This document shows, piece after piece, positions 16,994 through 25,812 of a DNA stretch of 33,677 nucleotides. The position numbers and the translations under genes are program-made. The notes beneath the pieces are model-generated. The model was not told the origin of the DNA, did no database searches, and worked only from the letters and a program-made list of their open reading frames with translations. The first letter of the stretch is position 1, and each line of letters begins with the position of its first letter. The DNA is from CAYYGL01 sp964471235 (lineage in GTDB: Bacteria > Calditrichota > Calditrichia > RBG-13-44-9 > J075): contig CAYYGL010000030.1 of the NCBI GenBank assembly GCA_964471235.1, forward strand, positions 1-33,677, written 5' to 3'.

Positions 16994-17872
16994 TTATTCA
17001 TTTACAAGATTTAGAAATAATTGCGCATTATCCATCTCAGTATTCATCTCAAATACAAATCGCTCCAGATCAAAAACCGAAAGTTTCGGGGAATGTTGCC
17101 GGAGAAATTGCCAACTGGGGTTATCATAAGGAGAAGAGGACTCAAGGTCCTCATCAAATCCCACCCCCCAAAGCTCACAAAGTATCTCGGAAATATGAAT
17201 CACTCCCACCAGGTCCCGGTATCCTTCCGATAATTGGGGGGTATGATGGTAAGCCAGAACGTTTACAATTGAGGATGGGAAATTCCAGTTTTGCAACAGA
17301 TACGCTCCGATTTCGGCATGAGAACAGCCCAGTCGTTTCTGTTCGACCGAAAAAATCGGTTGAGATGTTTCCCGCGCTTCCTGAATAATTTCCTGGAATA
17401 AATCCCCCCAGAATTGATCCAATACCATTTTCCCCAGGTCATGAAGCAATCCGGCGACAAATTCTTCTCCATGGAAATGCAACCCGATTTGGGAAGTAAA
17501 TTTCCGGGCAACCTGGGCAGTGCCCACCGAATGCAGCCAAAATTTTGCCCGATCGAAAAACGGGTTGGGCTTCAGTTTGGCAAAAGTGCTGTAGAGACTG
17601 ATGGCAATCACGATATTGGAAACCTGTTTAAGACCTAACATTACCAACGCCCGTTGAACATTCTCCACCCGTCCGCTGTAGCCCCATAACGGGGAATTGG
17701 CAACTTTCAAAATTTTGGCGGTCACCGAGGGGTCTTGTTCAATCACAACGGCAATGTGCCGCATGGTAGCATTATTATTGCGCATCATGCTTAAAATTTC
17801 GGTCGCAATATGCGGAAGGGTGGCGATGCTGTCAATCGTTCTCAATTTATGCCGAATATGTTCCGGGATCAT
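16994..17872 (-). CDS. HDOD-domain signalling protein
   Basis: 292 residues. The HDOD domain spans about residues 15-215: LPHIATEILSMMRN at the start, then VIEQDPSVTAKILKVANSPL, RALVMLGLKQVSNIV and the HD-like motif GLLHDLGKMVL. Family members are regulatory proteins tied to chemotaxis, motility and second-messenger signalling; most are not active phosphohydrolases. Here the HD pair is present (LLHD), and more histidines follow (SHAEIGAYLL, YHHTP), so some metal-binding activity cannot be excluded. First gene of the four-gene minus-strand operon with CheR, FlhB-like and lipoprotein genes. It diverges from the ferritin gene. Confidence 0.9.
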   Translation of the reverse strand: MIPEHIRHKLRTIDSIATLPHIATEILSMMRNNNATMRHIAVVIEQDPSVTAKILKVANSPLWGYSGRVENVQRALVMLGLKQVSNIVIAISLYSTFAKLKPNPFFDRAKFWLHSVGTAQVARKFTSQIGLHFHGEEFVAGLLHDLGKMVLDQFWGDLFQEIIQEARETSQPIFSVEQKRLGCSHAEIGAYLLQNWNFPSSIVNVLAYHHTPQLSEGYRDLVGVIHISEILCELWGVGFDEDLESSSPYDNPSWQFLRQHSPKLSVFDLERFVFEMNTEMDNAQLFLNLVNE

Positions 17873-17993
17873 TATCTACCATACCACGTGTTTTAGATGA
17901 ACGGTGCGGAGTTTACCATTTACTTCTCTTCCAGGCTCTATTCCCAAAATTCATAACAATACTTAATCTGTTATCGGCAGGATGCAGTTGGGC

Positions 17994-18033
17994 TTTATTT
18001 TTCGTTGGCTTGTGACTGACAGCGAAAATAAAA
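17994..18033. promoter_or_regulatory. Imperfect A/T-rich inverted repeat
   Basis: TTTATTTTTCG (17994-18004) and CGAAAATAAA (18023-18032) are arms of an imperfect dyad in the 296-base region between the divergent HDOD and ferritin genes. It could be an operator for either gene. No classical Fur box was found, and promoter hexamers are not clear. Confidence 0.3.
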
Positions 18034-18168
18034 TGATAGATTTTACCGGGTGAAATCTGTTTGTATATTAAAAAAGAGAAGTTATGTTAATCAAAAACAA
18101 TTATCGATTGTGTAACCGAAGCCGGTTTACATCATCATACCAAACGGAATAAAACAAAGGAGGAAAAA

Positions 18169-18678
18169 ATGTTACCGGAGAAAATCAATCAGGCATTAAA
18201 TGAACAAATAGCGATGGAAGCTTATGCCTCGGCTTATTACCTGGCGATGGCTTCCTGGTGTGAACAAAATGGTTTTATTGGCACTGCTAACTTCTTCTAC
18301 AAACAATCGGATGAAGAAAGAATGCACATGCTCAAAATTTTCCGTTATGTAAATGAAGCGGAAGGAAAGGCAATTTCGCCGGCAGTGGAAAAACCGTCAC
18401 ACGATTTTCCATCCTATACCAGCTTATTTGAAACCGCCTTAAAACACGAAAAAAAAGTAACTGAATCCATCCATCAACTAACCGCCCTGGCAACCGAATT
18501 AAATGATTACCGTACCCTGAATCTTCTTCGTTGGTTTGTCGATGAGCAATTGGAAGAAGAAAATCAAATTCAGATAATCCTTGACAAGCTAAAACTCATT
18601 AAAGATGATGGGGTCGGTTTATATATGCTCGATAGCGAATTGGGTAAACAGAGCGCAGCTACCGAACCCGCCGGTTAA
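18169..18678 (+). CDS. ftnA: Bacterial ferritin (FtnA type)
   Basis: 169 residues, the normal length for FtnA. The ferroxidase residues fall at exactly the E. coli FtnA positions: E17, E50, H53, E94 and Q127, with E49, E126, E129 and E130 also present and the conserved tyrosine 24. It stores iron as a mineral core after oxidising ferrous iron, in the cytoplasm, as a 24-mer in known relatives. A strong AAAGGAGG ribosome binding site is followed by the ATG. A clear terminator follows at 18802, so the gene is monocistronic. The upstream gap holds an A/T-rich dyad that may regulate it. Confidence 0.97.
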   Translation: MLPEKINQALNEQIAMEAYASAYYLAMASWCEQNGFIGTANFFYKQSDEERMHMLKIFRYVNEAEGKAISPAVEKPSHDFPSYTSLFETALKHEKKVTESIHQLTALATELNDYRTLNLLRWFVDEQLEEENQIQIILDKLKLIKDDGVGLYMLDSELGKQSAATEPAG

Positions 18679-18801
18679 CGGGAACGGGTTTTTATCCGTG
18701 TTTTCTAATTTATGGGCGGAAAATCGTTAGAAATTCGTTCCGGTCTTTTGTCTTTCGGTATCGGGTTGAGCGAACAATCGGTTTTAGAATAATGAGATGG
18801 G

Positions 18802-18829
18802 GGTCTGGTATTTTACCAGACCTTTTTTT
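18802..18829 (+). terminator. Rho-independent terminator after ferritin
   Basis: GGTCTGGT (18802-18809), loop ATTTT, ACCAGACC (18815-18822) and seven T residues. The 8-bp stem is perfect. It lies 124 bases after the ferritin stop codon. Confidence 0.93.
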
Positions 18830-19129
18830 ATCCCTAAAGGATAGTTTTTACTAAATTTTTCCAAGTTTTTGGCGAATTGTTAAACAACGTGGTCCAGGAA
18901 GAACATTCTATTGATTGTAGATGCAGCCGGTATATGGTCTTACAAAGCATTTTGTTATTGATAGAATTTTTACCGAATATTATCTACTTTTGCGGGAGCA
19001 TTCGATAACGGGATAATTTTTGTCTGTGATTGTAAAACACGAAGTTCATTTCTCCGAATAATATGATGCGCACCAATCAAAAAGCATTTATATTTACACG
19101 AAAAAGCTGTTTTTACGGTGGGGTATAAG
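18830..19129. other. Intergenic region, no gene seen
   Basis: This 300-base A/T-rich stretch lies between the ferritin terminator and the kinase-like gene. It should hold the promoter of the latter, but no good hexamers stand out. Short frames on the minus strand here are not convincing. Confidence 0.4.
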
Positions 19130-22100
19130 ATGGACTTTGACCGCTTATGCATGGGATGCATGGCAGAAAAGGGTAAAGCCCCGATATGCCCCTATTGCAA
19201 TTGGAAAGTGACTTCCAAACCGATTTCCCCGCATCATTTTCCTCCCGGAACGGTTTTAGCCGATCGGTTTCTCATCGGGCGGGTGGTTTATGAAGACCAC
19301 TGCTATGTCAATTATATTGCCTATGATATTGAGCAACAACAGAAACGAATTGTAAAAGAATTTTCTCCGCAAAGTTTTTTCGTTCGCTATTACCGACAGC
19401 GGTCCGCTAAACAGCAAGAATCTGTTTCTTTAGACTTTAACCTGGGGTTGGGCAGATTTATTGAAGAAGGAATGGCGTTGCAGAAAAATCCACCTCAACC
19501 GGGCTCTGCACGCGTTCTGGAAATCATTCGTACCCCGGAAACCGCATACCAGGTTCTGGAATATATTGAGGGAGAACATCTTTCCACATTTATTGAAAAA
19601 GACGGCGGACAGATCTCCCTGAATTTAATTGTCAAAATTCTGATGCCGGTGATGGAAGCTCTGCAATCCTTCCATGAAAACGGATTGCTGCACCATGATA
19701 TACATCCTGACAATATTCTGGTACAAAATAACAGCGAAGGTTGTCTGATCAACTTCAATTATACCTCCTATTCCCTTTTCCAGCATGTGAACAAACTACC
19801 GCTTATACTAAAGCCGGGGTTTGCATCGCCGGAATTCTACCAGACGGACGGATTTATCGGTCCCTGGTCCGATGTATATTCCCTGGGCGCCGTTATTTAC
19901 GCCGCCATTACCGGTAGGACGCCTCCAGATGCTATTTCCCGCATGAAACGAGATACCCTCGCTCGTCCCTCTCGATTGGGAAAAAACATTCCCCTGGAAA
20001 TTGAGAACGCTTTACTTAAGGCTATGTCGGTTTATCCCAATACCCGTTATCAAACCGTCAGTGATTTTCATGCGACCTTGTTTCAACATGTAATTCGAAA
20101 AGAACTGGAAAAATCGTCCCGGGCATGGGATGCCTTTACCACTGTTCTCTGCCCCAGATGCGCCAGTTATAACGAAGCATTAATGATTGATCTGAAAGTT
20201 GGTACTGCATTTTGCAGTAATTGTGGTTCGGCATTGATTACCGGCATTGAACGTACAGCCACGGCAATCGACGCTTTTACCACCGTGGTTTGTCCTGCAT
20301 GTAACACCAATAATGAAGTATTGATTACCGATCTGGAGACAGGGACATCTCAATGTCTCCATTGTCATTCTCCATTGACGACTGAACAGGTGGCACCACA
20401 ACCGGAGTCGTTACCGGCGGAAAGTATCCCGCCGCCGCCTTCTCCCGAACCGTCGCTCTCCGTACCATCGGAAGATGTTCTTCAGCAGGAACCGGGAGAA
20501 GATGTTGCTTCCGCCGCAAAAGAAACCACACCGCCGCAGATCACCGAAGCAGAGCCTCCTTCCCGGGAAACCTCCTTAGAGGCTTCGCAGGAAAGGACTT
20601 TCCCCGAAGAAACGCCCCCGGCGGTGTTTCCTGAAGCGGAGTCCCCGAAGAAGCCGCCGCTCCCATCCGCACAGCCCTTAACCATTGTGAAATGCCCCTC
20701 ATGTGGCACCAACAACGAATTGCCGCCTGAGGCAATATTGGCCGGCGCCGTATGCCAGAACTGTCATCAACCATTTATTACGACTCCGATGCCGGAAGGC
20801 GTTCGCACTTCCAGAGATATGGTCGTAGAAGCCCGGAAACCGGTATGGATTTGGTTGGCAGCGGCACTGATCTTGTTGAGCATCGGGGGAGTCTTTGGCT
20901 ACCGTTTTTATGCCAAGAAGGTGCAACAGAATCGATTCTTTACTCGCTTTGTCAATGAGGGAGACCTCTCTTTTCGGAAACATGATTACCGGGAAGCCAT
21001 CTCCTACTACCAGGAAGCATTAAACTATCGTTCCGATGACGCTTATGTATTGGAACAATTGCGGCAATCAGAGCGGTATCTCAACGAATTACAGCAACGG
21101 GCAGATACGGAGTTATCGAACAAAACGCATTTTTCGCAGCTCCTGTCTGCTGCCGACTCCCTGCTCGACCTAAAGCAATTCGGAGCGGCACGGGACCTCT
21201 ATCAACAAGCCCAATCCATTTTCCCGGACACCTCCATTATCCGTGAACGATTGGCGGATGTTGCCCGGGCAGAGGAGCAGCAGAACAGAAGACGTCGGCA
21301 GCAAACCGTACCACCACCGGAACCACCCCGGGTGGTTCTAAAACCAACCGAGATTATTTCCGACCAAATTGCGGCGGCGAAACCGAATAGTATCATTCAC
21401 CTTGCCAGTGGAATTTTTAAAATTTCTTCACCGTTAATTATTGATAAACCGCTGGAATTGCGCGGTGAAGGCGCCGCCCAAACGCTCCTGGTAAGTGATA
21501 GCGCTTCTCCAATCTTTGCCATTCGTAACGGGGGAAAACTAACCGCTGTCGGAATTGGCATGGAACACACCGGGGAATTGGGGGCGGATATCATTCGGGT
21601 GGAAGCGGGGGAACTACTGTTTCGTAATTGTTCCTTAAAGGGCGCTCGCATTGACAAATCAACTCAGAAGAAAGGGAACGGAATCCATTTTTTAAATAAA
21701 AGTAGCGGGGTCATCCAGCAATGTCAACTAACCGGAAATTACCGGGCGCTGTTGTTTCAGGATCGTTCCGGCGGTGAAGTACAGGATTGCGACATCACGG
21801 ATAACACTATCGGAATTACCATCCAACACGCTGCTTACCCGACCTTAAAAAACAACCGGGTTCAGAAAAACACCACTACCGCGATATGGATTTTTGACAA
21901 AGCCCATCCCCATCTGGAAGAAAATGTGATTAGTGAAAATGCTGAAAACGGAATCTTTCTTTCCGGGCAGGGATTTAACGGAAATATTCGAAAGAATGAA
22001 ATCAGCTTGAACGGGGAACTGGGTATTCAGTTAACGGAGTATTCTCAGCCGATTATTGAAGAAAACCAGGTGCTTTCCAATGAGCAGGGCGGCATCTACT

Positions 22101-22462
22101 TTCGGGATCATTCCCGGGGGATTGTGCGAAAAAATTTCATCTCCAGGAATAAAACCGGGGGGATAAAAATCGCTAATTTTGCCGACCCTACCATTAAAGA
22201 AAATGTGGTGCAGGATAATTTGGGAGACGGTATTGAGATACTGGATAAAGCAAAACCGACTTTGGAGCGAAACGAAATCAATCGTAACAACGGGGATGGG
22301 GTCAGCTTAATTTTAACTCAGTCGGGTGGATTTATTCGGGGGAATAAATTCGGAGGAAACCAGGGATACGGTATCAGCATCCTCAGCAGCGCCCGCCCCA
22401 CTTTGCTGAACAACGTCTTTAAAGACAATTACGAAGGGCACATTTACGAAGAGGAGCCGTAA
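19130..22462 (+). CDS. Zn-ribbon kinase-like / TM / TPR / beta-helix protein
   Basis: 1110 residues from the ATG at 19130 (GTG at 19118 would add four; GGTGGGG just upstream serves as ribosome binding site). Order: N-terminal zinc ribbon (CMGC, CPYC; residues 8-24); protein kinase-like domain (about 40-320) with K76, H188-H-D190 and N195; two tandem zinc ribbons (about 340-420, CPRC...CSNC and CPAC...CLHC); a Pro/Glu-rich linker (about 425-520); a fourth zinc ribbon (CPSC...CQNC); one transmembrane helix (about 571-594); TPR-like helices (about 600-720); and a right-handed parallel beta-helix (about 740-1105) of the NosD/pectate-lyase type. The DFG motif is NFN (208-210), so the domain may be a pseudokinase. 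The beta-helix should be periplasmic. It probably senses or binds polysaccharide outside and signals inside, which is inference. Confidence 0.85.
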   Translation: MDFDRLCMGCMAEKGKAPICPYCNWKVTSKPISPHHFPPGTVLADRFLIGRVVYEDHCYVNYIAYDIEQQQKRIVKEFSPQSFFVRYYRQRSAKQQESVSLDFNLGLGRFIEEGMALQKNPPQPGSARVLEIIRTPETAYQVLEYIEGEHLSTFIEKDGGQISLNLIVKILMPVMEALQSFHENGLLHHDIHPDNILVQNNSEGCLINFNYTSYSLFQHVNKLPLILKPGFASPEFYQTDGFIGPWSDVYSLGAVIYAAITGRTPPDAISRMKRDTLARPSRLGKNIPLEIENALLKAMSVYPNTRYQTVSDFHATLFQHVIRKELEKSSRAWDAFTTVLCPRCASYNEALMIDLKVGTAFCSNCGSALITGIERTATAIDAFTTVVCPACNTNNEVLITDLETGTSQCLHCHSPLTTEQVAPQPESLPAESIPPPPSPEPSLSVPSEDVLQQEPGEDVASAAKETTPPQITEAEPPSRETSLEASQERTFPEETPPAVFPEAESPKKPPLPSAQPLTIVKCPSCGTNNELPPEAILAGAVCQNCHQPFITTPMPEGVRTSRDMVVEARKPVWIWLAAALILLSIGGVFGYRFYAKKVQQNRFFTRFVNEGDLSFRKHDYREAISYYQEALNYRSDDAYVLEQLRQSERYLNELQQRADTELSNKTHFSQLLSAADSLLDLKQFGAARDLYQQAQSIFPDTSIIRERLADVARAEEQQNRRRRQQTVPPPEPPRVVLKPTEIISDQIAAAKPNSIIHLASGIFKISSPLIIDKPLELRGEGAAQTLLVSDSASPIFAIRNGGKLTAVGIGMEHTGELGADIIRVEAGELLFRNCSLKGARIDKSTQKKGNGIHFLNKSSGVIQQCQLTGNYRALLFQDRSGGEVQDCDITDNTIGITIQHAAYPTLKNNRVQKNTTTAIWIFDKAHPHLEENVISENAENGIFLSGQGFNGNIRKNEISLNGELGIQLTEYSQPIIEENQVLSNEQGGIYFRDHSRGIVRKNFISRNKTGGIKIANFADPTIKENVVQDNLGDGIEILDKAKPTLERNEINRNNGDGVSLILTQSGGFIRGNKFGGNQGYGISILSSARPTLLNNVFKDNYEGHIYEEEP

Positions 22463-22789
22463 GGCTGTAGTCGGGGAGGAGAATTTCGCACTATCCTCTA
22501 TTGATGGACACGTAACTATTCAGCTATATGCCCGTTTGTATCATTCCGGGTTCCGACGGTCAACTTTCGTTAAACCGTCGGATGCCGACATCATCTGAAA
22601 CGAATCTCCCCCCACCCCAACCCTCCTTCGGAGGGAGAGAGTCCCGTTTTTTGGGGCGGGAGGGGTTGGGTGAGGTTCAAAAACACCCCCTTAACCATGA
22701 ATTAGAACGAATGACATATAAAACATCCAATTTGCAGGTAAAGCCGAATAGTTACATGAAAACGAATTATTAAAGACAGGGGAAATGGT
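22463..22789. other. Intergenic region dominated by repeat copy B
   Basis: 327 bases between the kinase-like gene and the acetyltransferase gene. Most of it is the repeat copy at 22512-22755. There is no open frame worth annotating. The ribosome binding site of the next gene (AGGGGAAA) lies at its right end. Confidence 0.5.
22512..22755. repeat. Composite intergenic repeat, copy B (inverted to A)
   Basis: It opens with GTAACTATTCAG (22512-22523) and closes with GAATAGTTAC (22746-22755), an inverted pair 244 bp apart. Inside, TCCGACGGT (22552-22560) pairs with ACCGTCGGA (22574-22582), and CCCTCC (22621-22626) pairs with GGAGGG (22630-22635). Bases 22643-22674 are the exact reverse complement of 1-32. 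The left 84 bases align with the reverse complement of 203-283. Confidence 0.75.
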
Positions 22790-23287
22790 ATGATACTGCC
22801 AGGGAATGGGATCCAACTGGTCTCCACTTCCAAAGAGGATCCAGAAATAACCGCCCTCCGCCAGGATTGGCAGGTATTACAGAATTTATCTGAGATTCAT
22901 CTCTATCCGCAACCGATGCCGGAATCGATTACTTTCCGCATTGAGGAGGGGGAAAGCTTGGTGGGAGAAGCTGCTCTGAAAGCCATTAAATGGTTTAACC
23001 ACAAGGCAGAAATCAGCATTTTCATCACACCGGATAGCCAGCGAAAAGGAACCGGGAAGGAGGCGTTAACCCAACTGATGACGTTTGCGTTCCACACCAT
23101 GAATCTTTATCGTCTGGAAGCCGAGGTGGTGGATTACAATGAACCGGCAAAGGCGCTATTTGAAAAATCAGGATTCACAAAAGAAGGACGGCTGCGCTCC
23201 GCCAAATTTTTTCAGGGGAAATACTACGATATTCTCCGCTACGGGATACTGCGGGATGAATTCGAAGCCCTGATGAGGGGGGAGTGA
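22790..23287 (+). CDS. GNAT acetyltransferase, RimJ/SpeG-like
   Basis: 165 residues. The GNAT motif A reads SIFITPDSQRKGTGKEAL, with the acetyl-CoA pyrophosphate-binding (Q/R)-x-x-G-x-G at about 84-89. The later NLYRLEAEVVDYNEPAKALF and EKSGFTKEGRLRSAKFFQGK are typical of the RimJ/RimL/SpeG branch that acetylates protein N-termini, polyamines or antibiotics. The substrate cannot be told. AGGGGAAA before the ATG is a good ribosome binding site. It is followed by a convergent aminotransferase gene after 85 bases. Confidence 0.9.
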   Translation: MILPGNGIQLVSTSKEDPEITALRQDWQVLQNLSEIHLYPQPMPESITFRIEEGESLVGEAALKAIKWFNHKAEISIFITPDSQRKGTGKEALTQLMTFAFHTMNLYRLEAEVVDYNEPAKALFEKSGFTKEGRLRSAKFFQGKYYDILRYGILRDEFEALMRGE

Positions 23288-23311
23288 AACATTACTGTTG
23301 TTTCATTCCTC

Positions 23312-23353
23312 GGTAGGTGTTCCTACCCACGCCCGGCGACATCCCTCGGGATG
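23312..23353. terminator. Twin hairpins between convergent genes
   Basis: GGTAGG, loop TGTT, CCTACC (23312-23327) and CATCC, loop CTCG, GGATG (23340-23353) lie between the convergent acetyltransferase and aminotransferase genes. No clear T-run follows. They may be transcription ends or a short dispersed palindromic repeat. Confidence 0.4.
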
Positions 23354-23372
23354 CTTCCACTTCTCAGAGGGC

Positions 23373-24278
23373 TTAAAACGGCAGCATTTCCCCGCTCTCT
23401 GCAGCTTTTTGCAAATACAGTGCTTGCAACCGACGGGTTATCTCCCCTACCCTGCCAGTGCCAATACGCCGACCATCTACCTCCAGCACGCCTACCAACT
23501 CTCCCATGGTACCGGTGGTGAACATTTCTTCGGCGGAATATACTTCGGCAATGGAAATATTTTTTTCCCGCAGGGGAATGCCGTTTTCCCGTGCCAATTG
23601 CATCACCATTCGCCGGGTGATGCCGGGCAGACAGCTATCGGCATGGGGTGTCAACAATTCTCCCCGCTTTACCAGAAAAACATTGGTGGCATTGGTTTCC
23701 GAGACGTATCCGTAAATATCCAGCATCAGGGCATCATCTGCCCCGGCAAGGTTGGCTTCTATCTTTGCCAGGATATTATTGATTAGGTTATTGTGGTGAA
23801 TCTTGGAATCAATACATTGCGGTGGATTGCGGCGAATGGAGGCGGTGATTAACCGGATGCCGGATTTATTATATACCGGTGCTTTCCATTCCGCCAGAAC
23901 AATCAATGTGCAGCCGTATTGATTGTTTGTGGGGCTCATCCCCGAGGTGACCTTTTTCCCCCGGGTTAACGTCAGGCGGATGTGCACCCCATCCCGCATA
24001 TCGTTTGCCTTCAATGTCTCAAAAATTGCCTCTGTTACCTGCTCACGAGTGGGAACGCCGGCAAACGCCAGGGCATGTGCGCTGGCAAACAAGCGATCCA
24101 GATGGGCATCCAGCTGGAAAATTCTGCCGTCATACACCCGCAATCCTTCCCAGACCGCATCACCTCCCTGCACCACGCTGTCAAACACCGATACCTTGGC
24201 TTCTTCCCGGGGATATAGCCGATCCCCTACCCAGATCATGATGTTCTCATTGCGGGAATCCGGTAATTGAGGGTTCAT
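23373..24278 (-). CDS. ilvE: Class IV aminotransferase (branched-chain type)
   Basis: 301 residues. The PLP-binding lysine is K159 in DSKIHHNNLINNI. YVSETNATNVFLV (about 191-203, E194) and LTPHADSCLPGITRRMV are the two further signatures of fold type IV enzymes. The N-terminal GDAVWEGLRVYDGRIFQLDA is standard for this family. Length and motif detail fit IlvE-like branched-chain aminotransferases. D-amino acid transaminase and aminodeoxychorismate lyase share the fold and are less likely. AAAGGAGC is a strong ribosome binding site. It follows the PfkB gene after 220 bases on the same strand, so it may share a transcript. Confidence 0.85.
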   Translation of the reverse strand: MNPQLPDSRNENIMIWVGDRLYPREEAKVSVFDSVVQGGDAVWEGLRVYDGRIFQLDAHLDRLFASAHALAFAGVPTREQVTEAIFETLKANDMRDGVHIRLTLTRGKKVTSGMSPTNNQYGCTLIVLAEWKAPVYNKSGIRLITASIRRNPPQCIDSKIHHNNLINNILAKIEANLAGADDALMLDIYGYVSETNATNVFLVKRGELLTPHADSCLPGITRRMVMQLARENGIPLREKNISIAEVYSAEEMFTTGTMGELVGVLEVDGRRIGTGRVGEITRRLQALYLQKAAESGEMLPF

Positions 24279-24498
24279 TTAAGCTCCTTTCGATTTGCAT
24301 GTGTGTAAACTGTATCTACAGGTTAAAAGGGGGCTGAAGGATGCAGCATCAGCAGTGATGGCACCGGACACGCTTTACGTCCAGCATTTCCCCCCGCCTG
24401 GTTTCAACCGGCGAACCGTCGCTTCATCTCCCCAGACATCATGTTCATACTACAACCCACCTTTTCTATTCTCCAATAACTCCGAATGATGTCGTTTG

Positions 24499-25416
24499 CT
24501 ATGCCGGATGGATCAATTTTTCCATTTCCGGGGCAAATTTCAGGAGCGAATCCATGGTTGGCAGCCCCTGACGTGCTCCCAATTTCGTACAGGTTAAAGC
24601 AGCCGCAACAGCCGCGAAACGAATATTCTTCTCCGGGGAATACCCCCTTGCCAGCCCCAGGGCAAACGCACCATGAAACGCATCCCCGGCGCCGGTAGTA
24701 TCGACCACAGTGACCGGGAACACCGGGTAACTGCCGGTTTCTTCCCCCTGCGACCAAATCCCACCGAATTCCCCCAGGGTGATGATCACCATTGGCACCA
24801 GGGTTTTCAGTTTGTTCAGCGCCTCACGGGGGTTCGATAACCCGGTGTATTGTTCAGCAAACTTCCGGGAAGCAATTAAATAATCTACCCGGGGAGCCAG
24901 GGCTTCCGTTCCTTTATGAAGCGAGCCGGCATCCAACACAATGGGAATATTTCCTTTTTTTGACTTCCGCAAAATCCATTCACTCAGTGCCGGTTCATGC
25001 CCATCGGTTAAAATCACTGTCGGGCGGAAAGCATCCAGCAATGTTGGCGCTGGCAGCCGAATCCCGGCATCTGCCGATCGGTCATTTACCACGGTGCGGG
25101 TACCCTCCGGTTTGACCAGAATTACCGAAAGGGGAGACGCAGCATTACCCCGTACCACACCGGATGTGTTCACCCCCTCCTGCTTAAATTCCTGGCTATG
25201 CAATTCCCCAAAAACATCGTTACTCAGGTAACCCACAAAAGCGCTGCTGCCCCCCAGTCGGACAACAGCAACCGCGGCATTGGCTGCCGGTCCACCACCC
25301 CCCATCACCCGGGAGTGGGCAAGACATTTTTCATCTTCCCCGGGATGGTGCGATACCGACATTGTGATATCGTAAGATGCCTGCCCGATGCACAAAACAT
25401 CTATGGAGATCATCAT
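24499..25416 (-). CDS. PfkB-family carbohydrate kinase
   Basis: 305 residues. The glycine-rich GGGGPAANAAVAVVRLG (about 39-55) and the C-terminal signature DTTGAGDAFHGAFALGLA (about 239-256, catalytic D245 in GAGD) identify a ribokinase/PfkB enzyme. It uses ATP to phosphorylate a sugar or nucleoside hydroxyl. Substrate-specific residues are not recognisable to me, so ribose, fructose, adenosine or a sugar acid derivative all remain open. The frame begins with two consecutive ATG codons. It is upstream of the class IV aminotransferase on the same strand. Confidence 0.9.
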   Translation of the reverse strand: MMISIDVLCIGQASYDITMSVSHHPGEDEKCLAHSRVMGGGGPAANAAVAVVRLGGSSAFVGYLSNDVFGELHSQEFKQEGVNTSGVVRGNAASPLSVILVKPEGTRTVVNDRSADAGIRLPAPTLLDAFRPTVILTDGHEPALSEWILRKSKKGNIPIVLDAGSLHKGTEALAPRVDYLIASRKFAEQYTGLSNPREALNKLKTLVPMVIITLGEFGGIWSQGEETGSYPVFPVTVVDTTGAGDAFHGAFALGLARGYSPEKNIRFAAVAAALTCTKLGARQGLPTMDSLLKFAPEMEKLIHPA

Positions 25417-25812
25417 ACATGTTTCCGTATTGATTGAAGGATCATTTTTGAAGTAGCCATTCTGACCCGAGGAGATATTCCTGTTAAAGAAAGAAGTTCC
25501 GTAACCATTCAGCTACTCCTATTGCCAACGACACCTGCAAGCGTGTCTGTTGAGCACGAATTCCCTGAATCGTTACGAATTATAACTGAAACCGGTCGCC
25601 CCGGTTATTGATTTTCACCCTGTCACCGCCTCTCGGCTGCCCCACTGAATTATGGCTTTACTACTTGCTGATTCCTATCCCTCCTTTTTCTTTCCACCCT
25701 CCCACCTTTATTCTTCAATCTTTATTCTTCATCTCCCCTTTACCTTTTCCCTTTTTAACCGATACCTATAACAGACTTAAGGGAATAAGAAAAAACCAAA
25801 AGGGAGTTGGTT
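25417..25812. other. Intergenic region with an inverted GTAAC pair
   Basis: 396 bases between divergent genes. GTAACCATTCAG (25501-25512) and CTGAATCGTTAC (25565-25576) are an inverted pair 76 bp apart. The right half is pyrimidine-rich. No convincing gene is seen. Confidence 0.5.

Noticed and set aside
18970..19161. 63-codon minus-strand frame before the kinase-like gene
   Set aside because: It has no ribosome binding site or family pattern and overlaps the start of the kinase-like gene.
23298..23786. 162-codon plus-strand frame starting in the twin hairpins
   Set aside because: It runs antisense through the catalytic half of the aminotransferase and starts inside a palindromic repeat.
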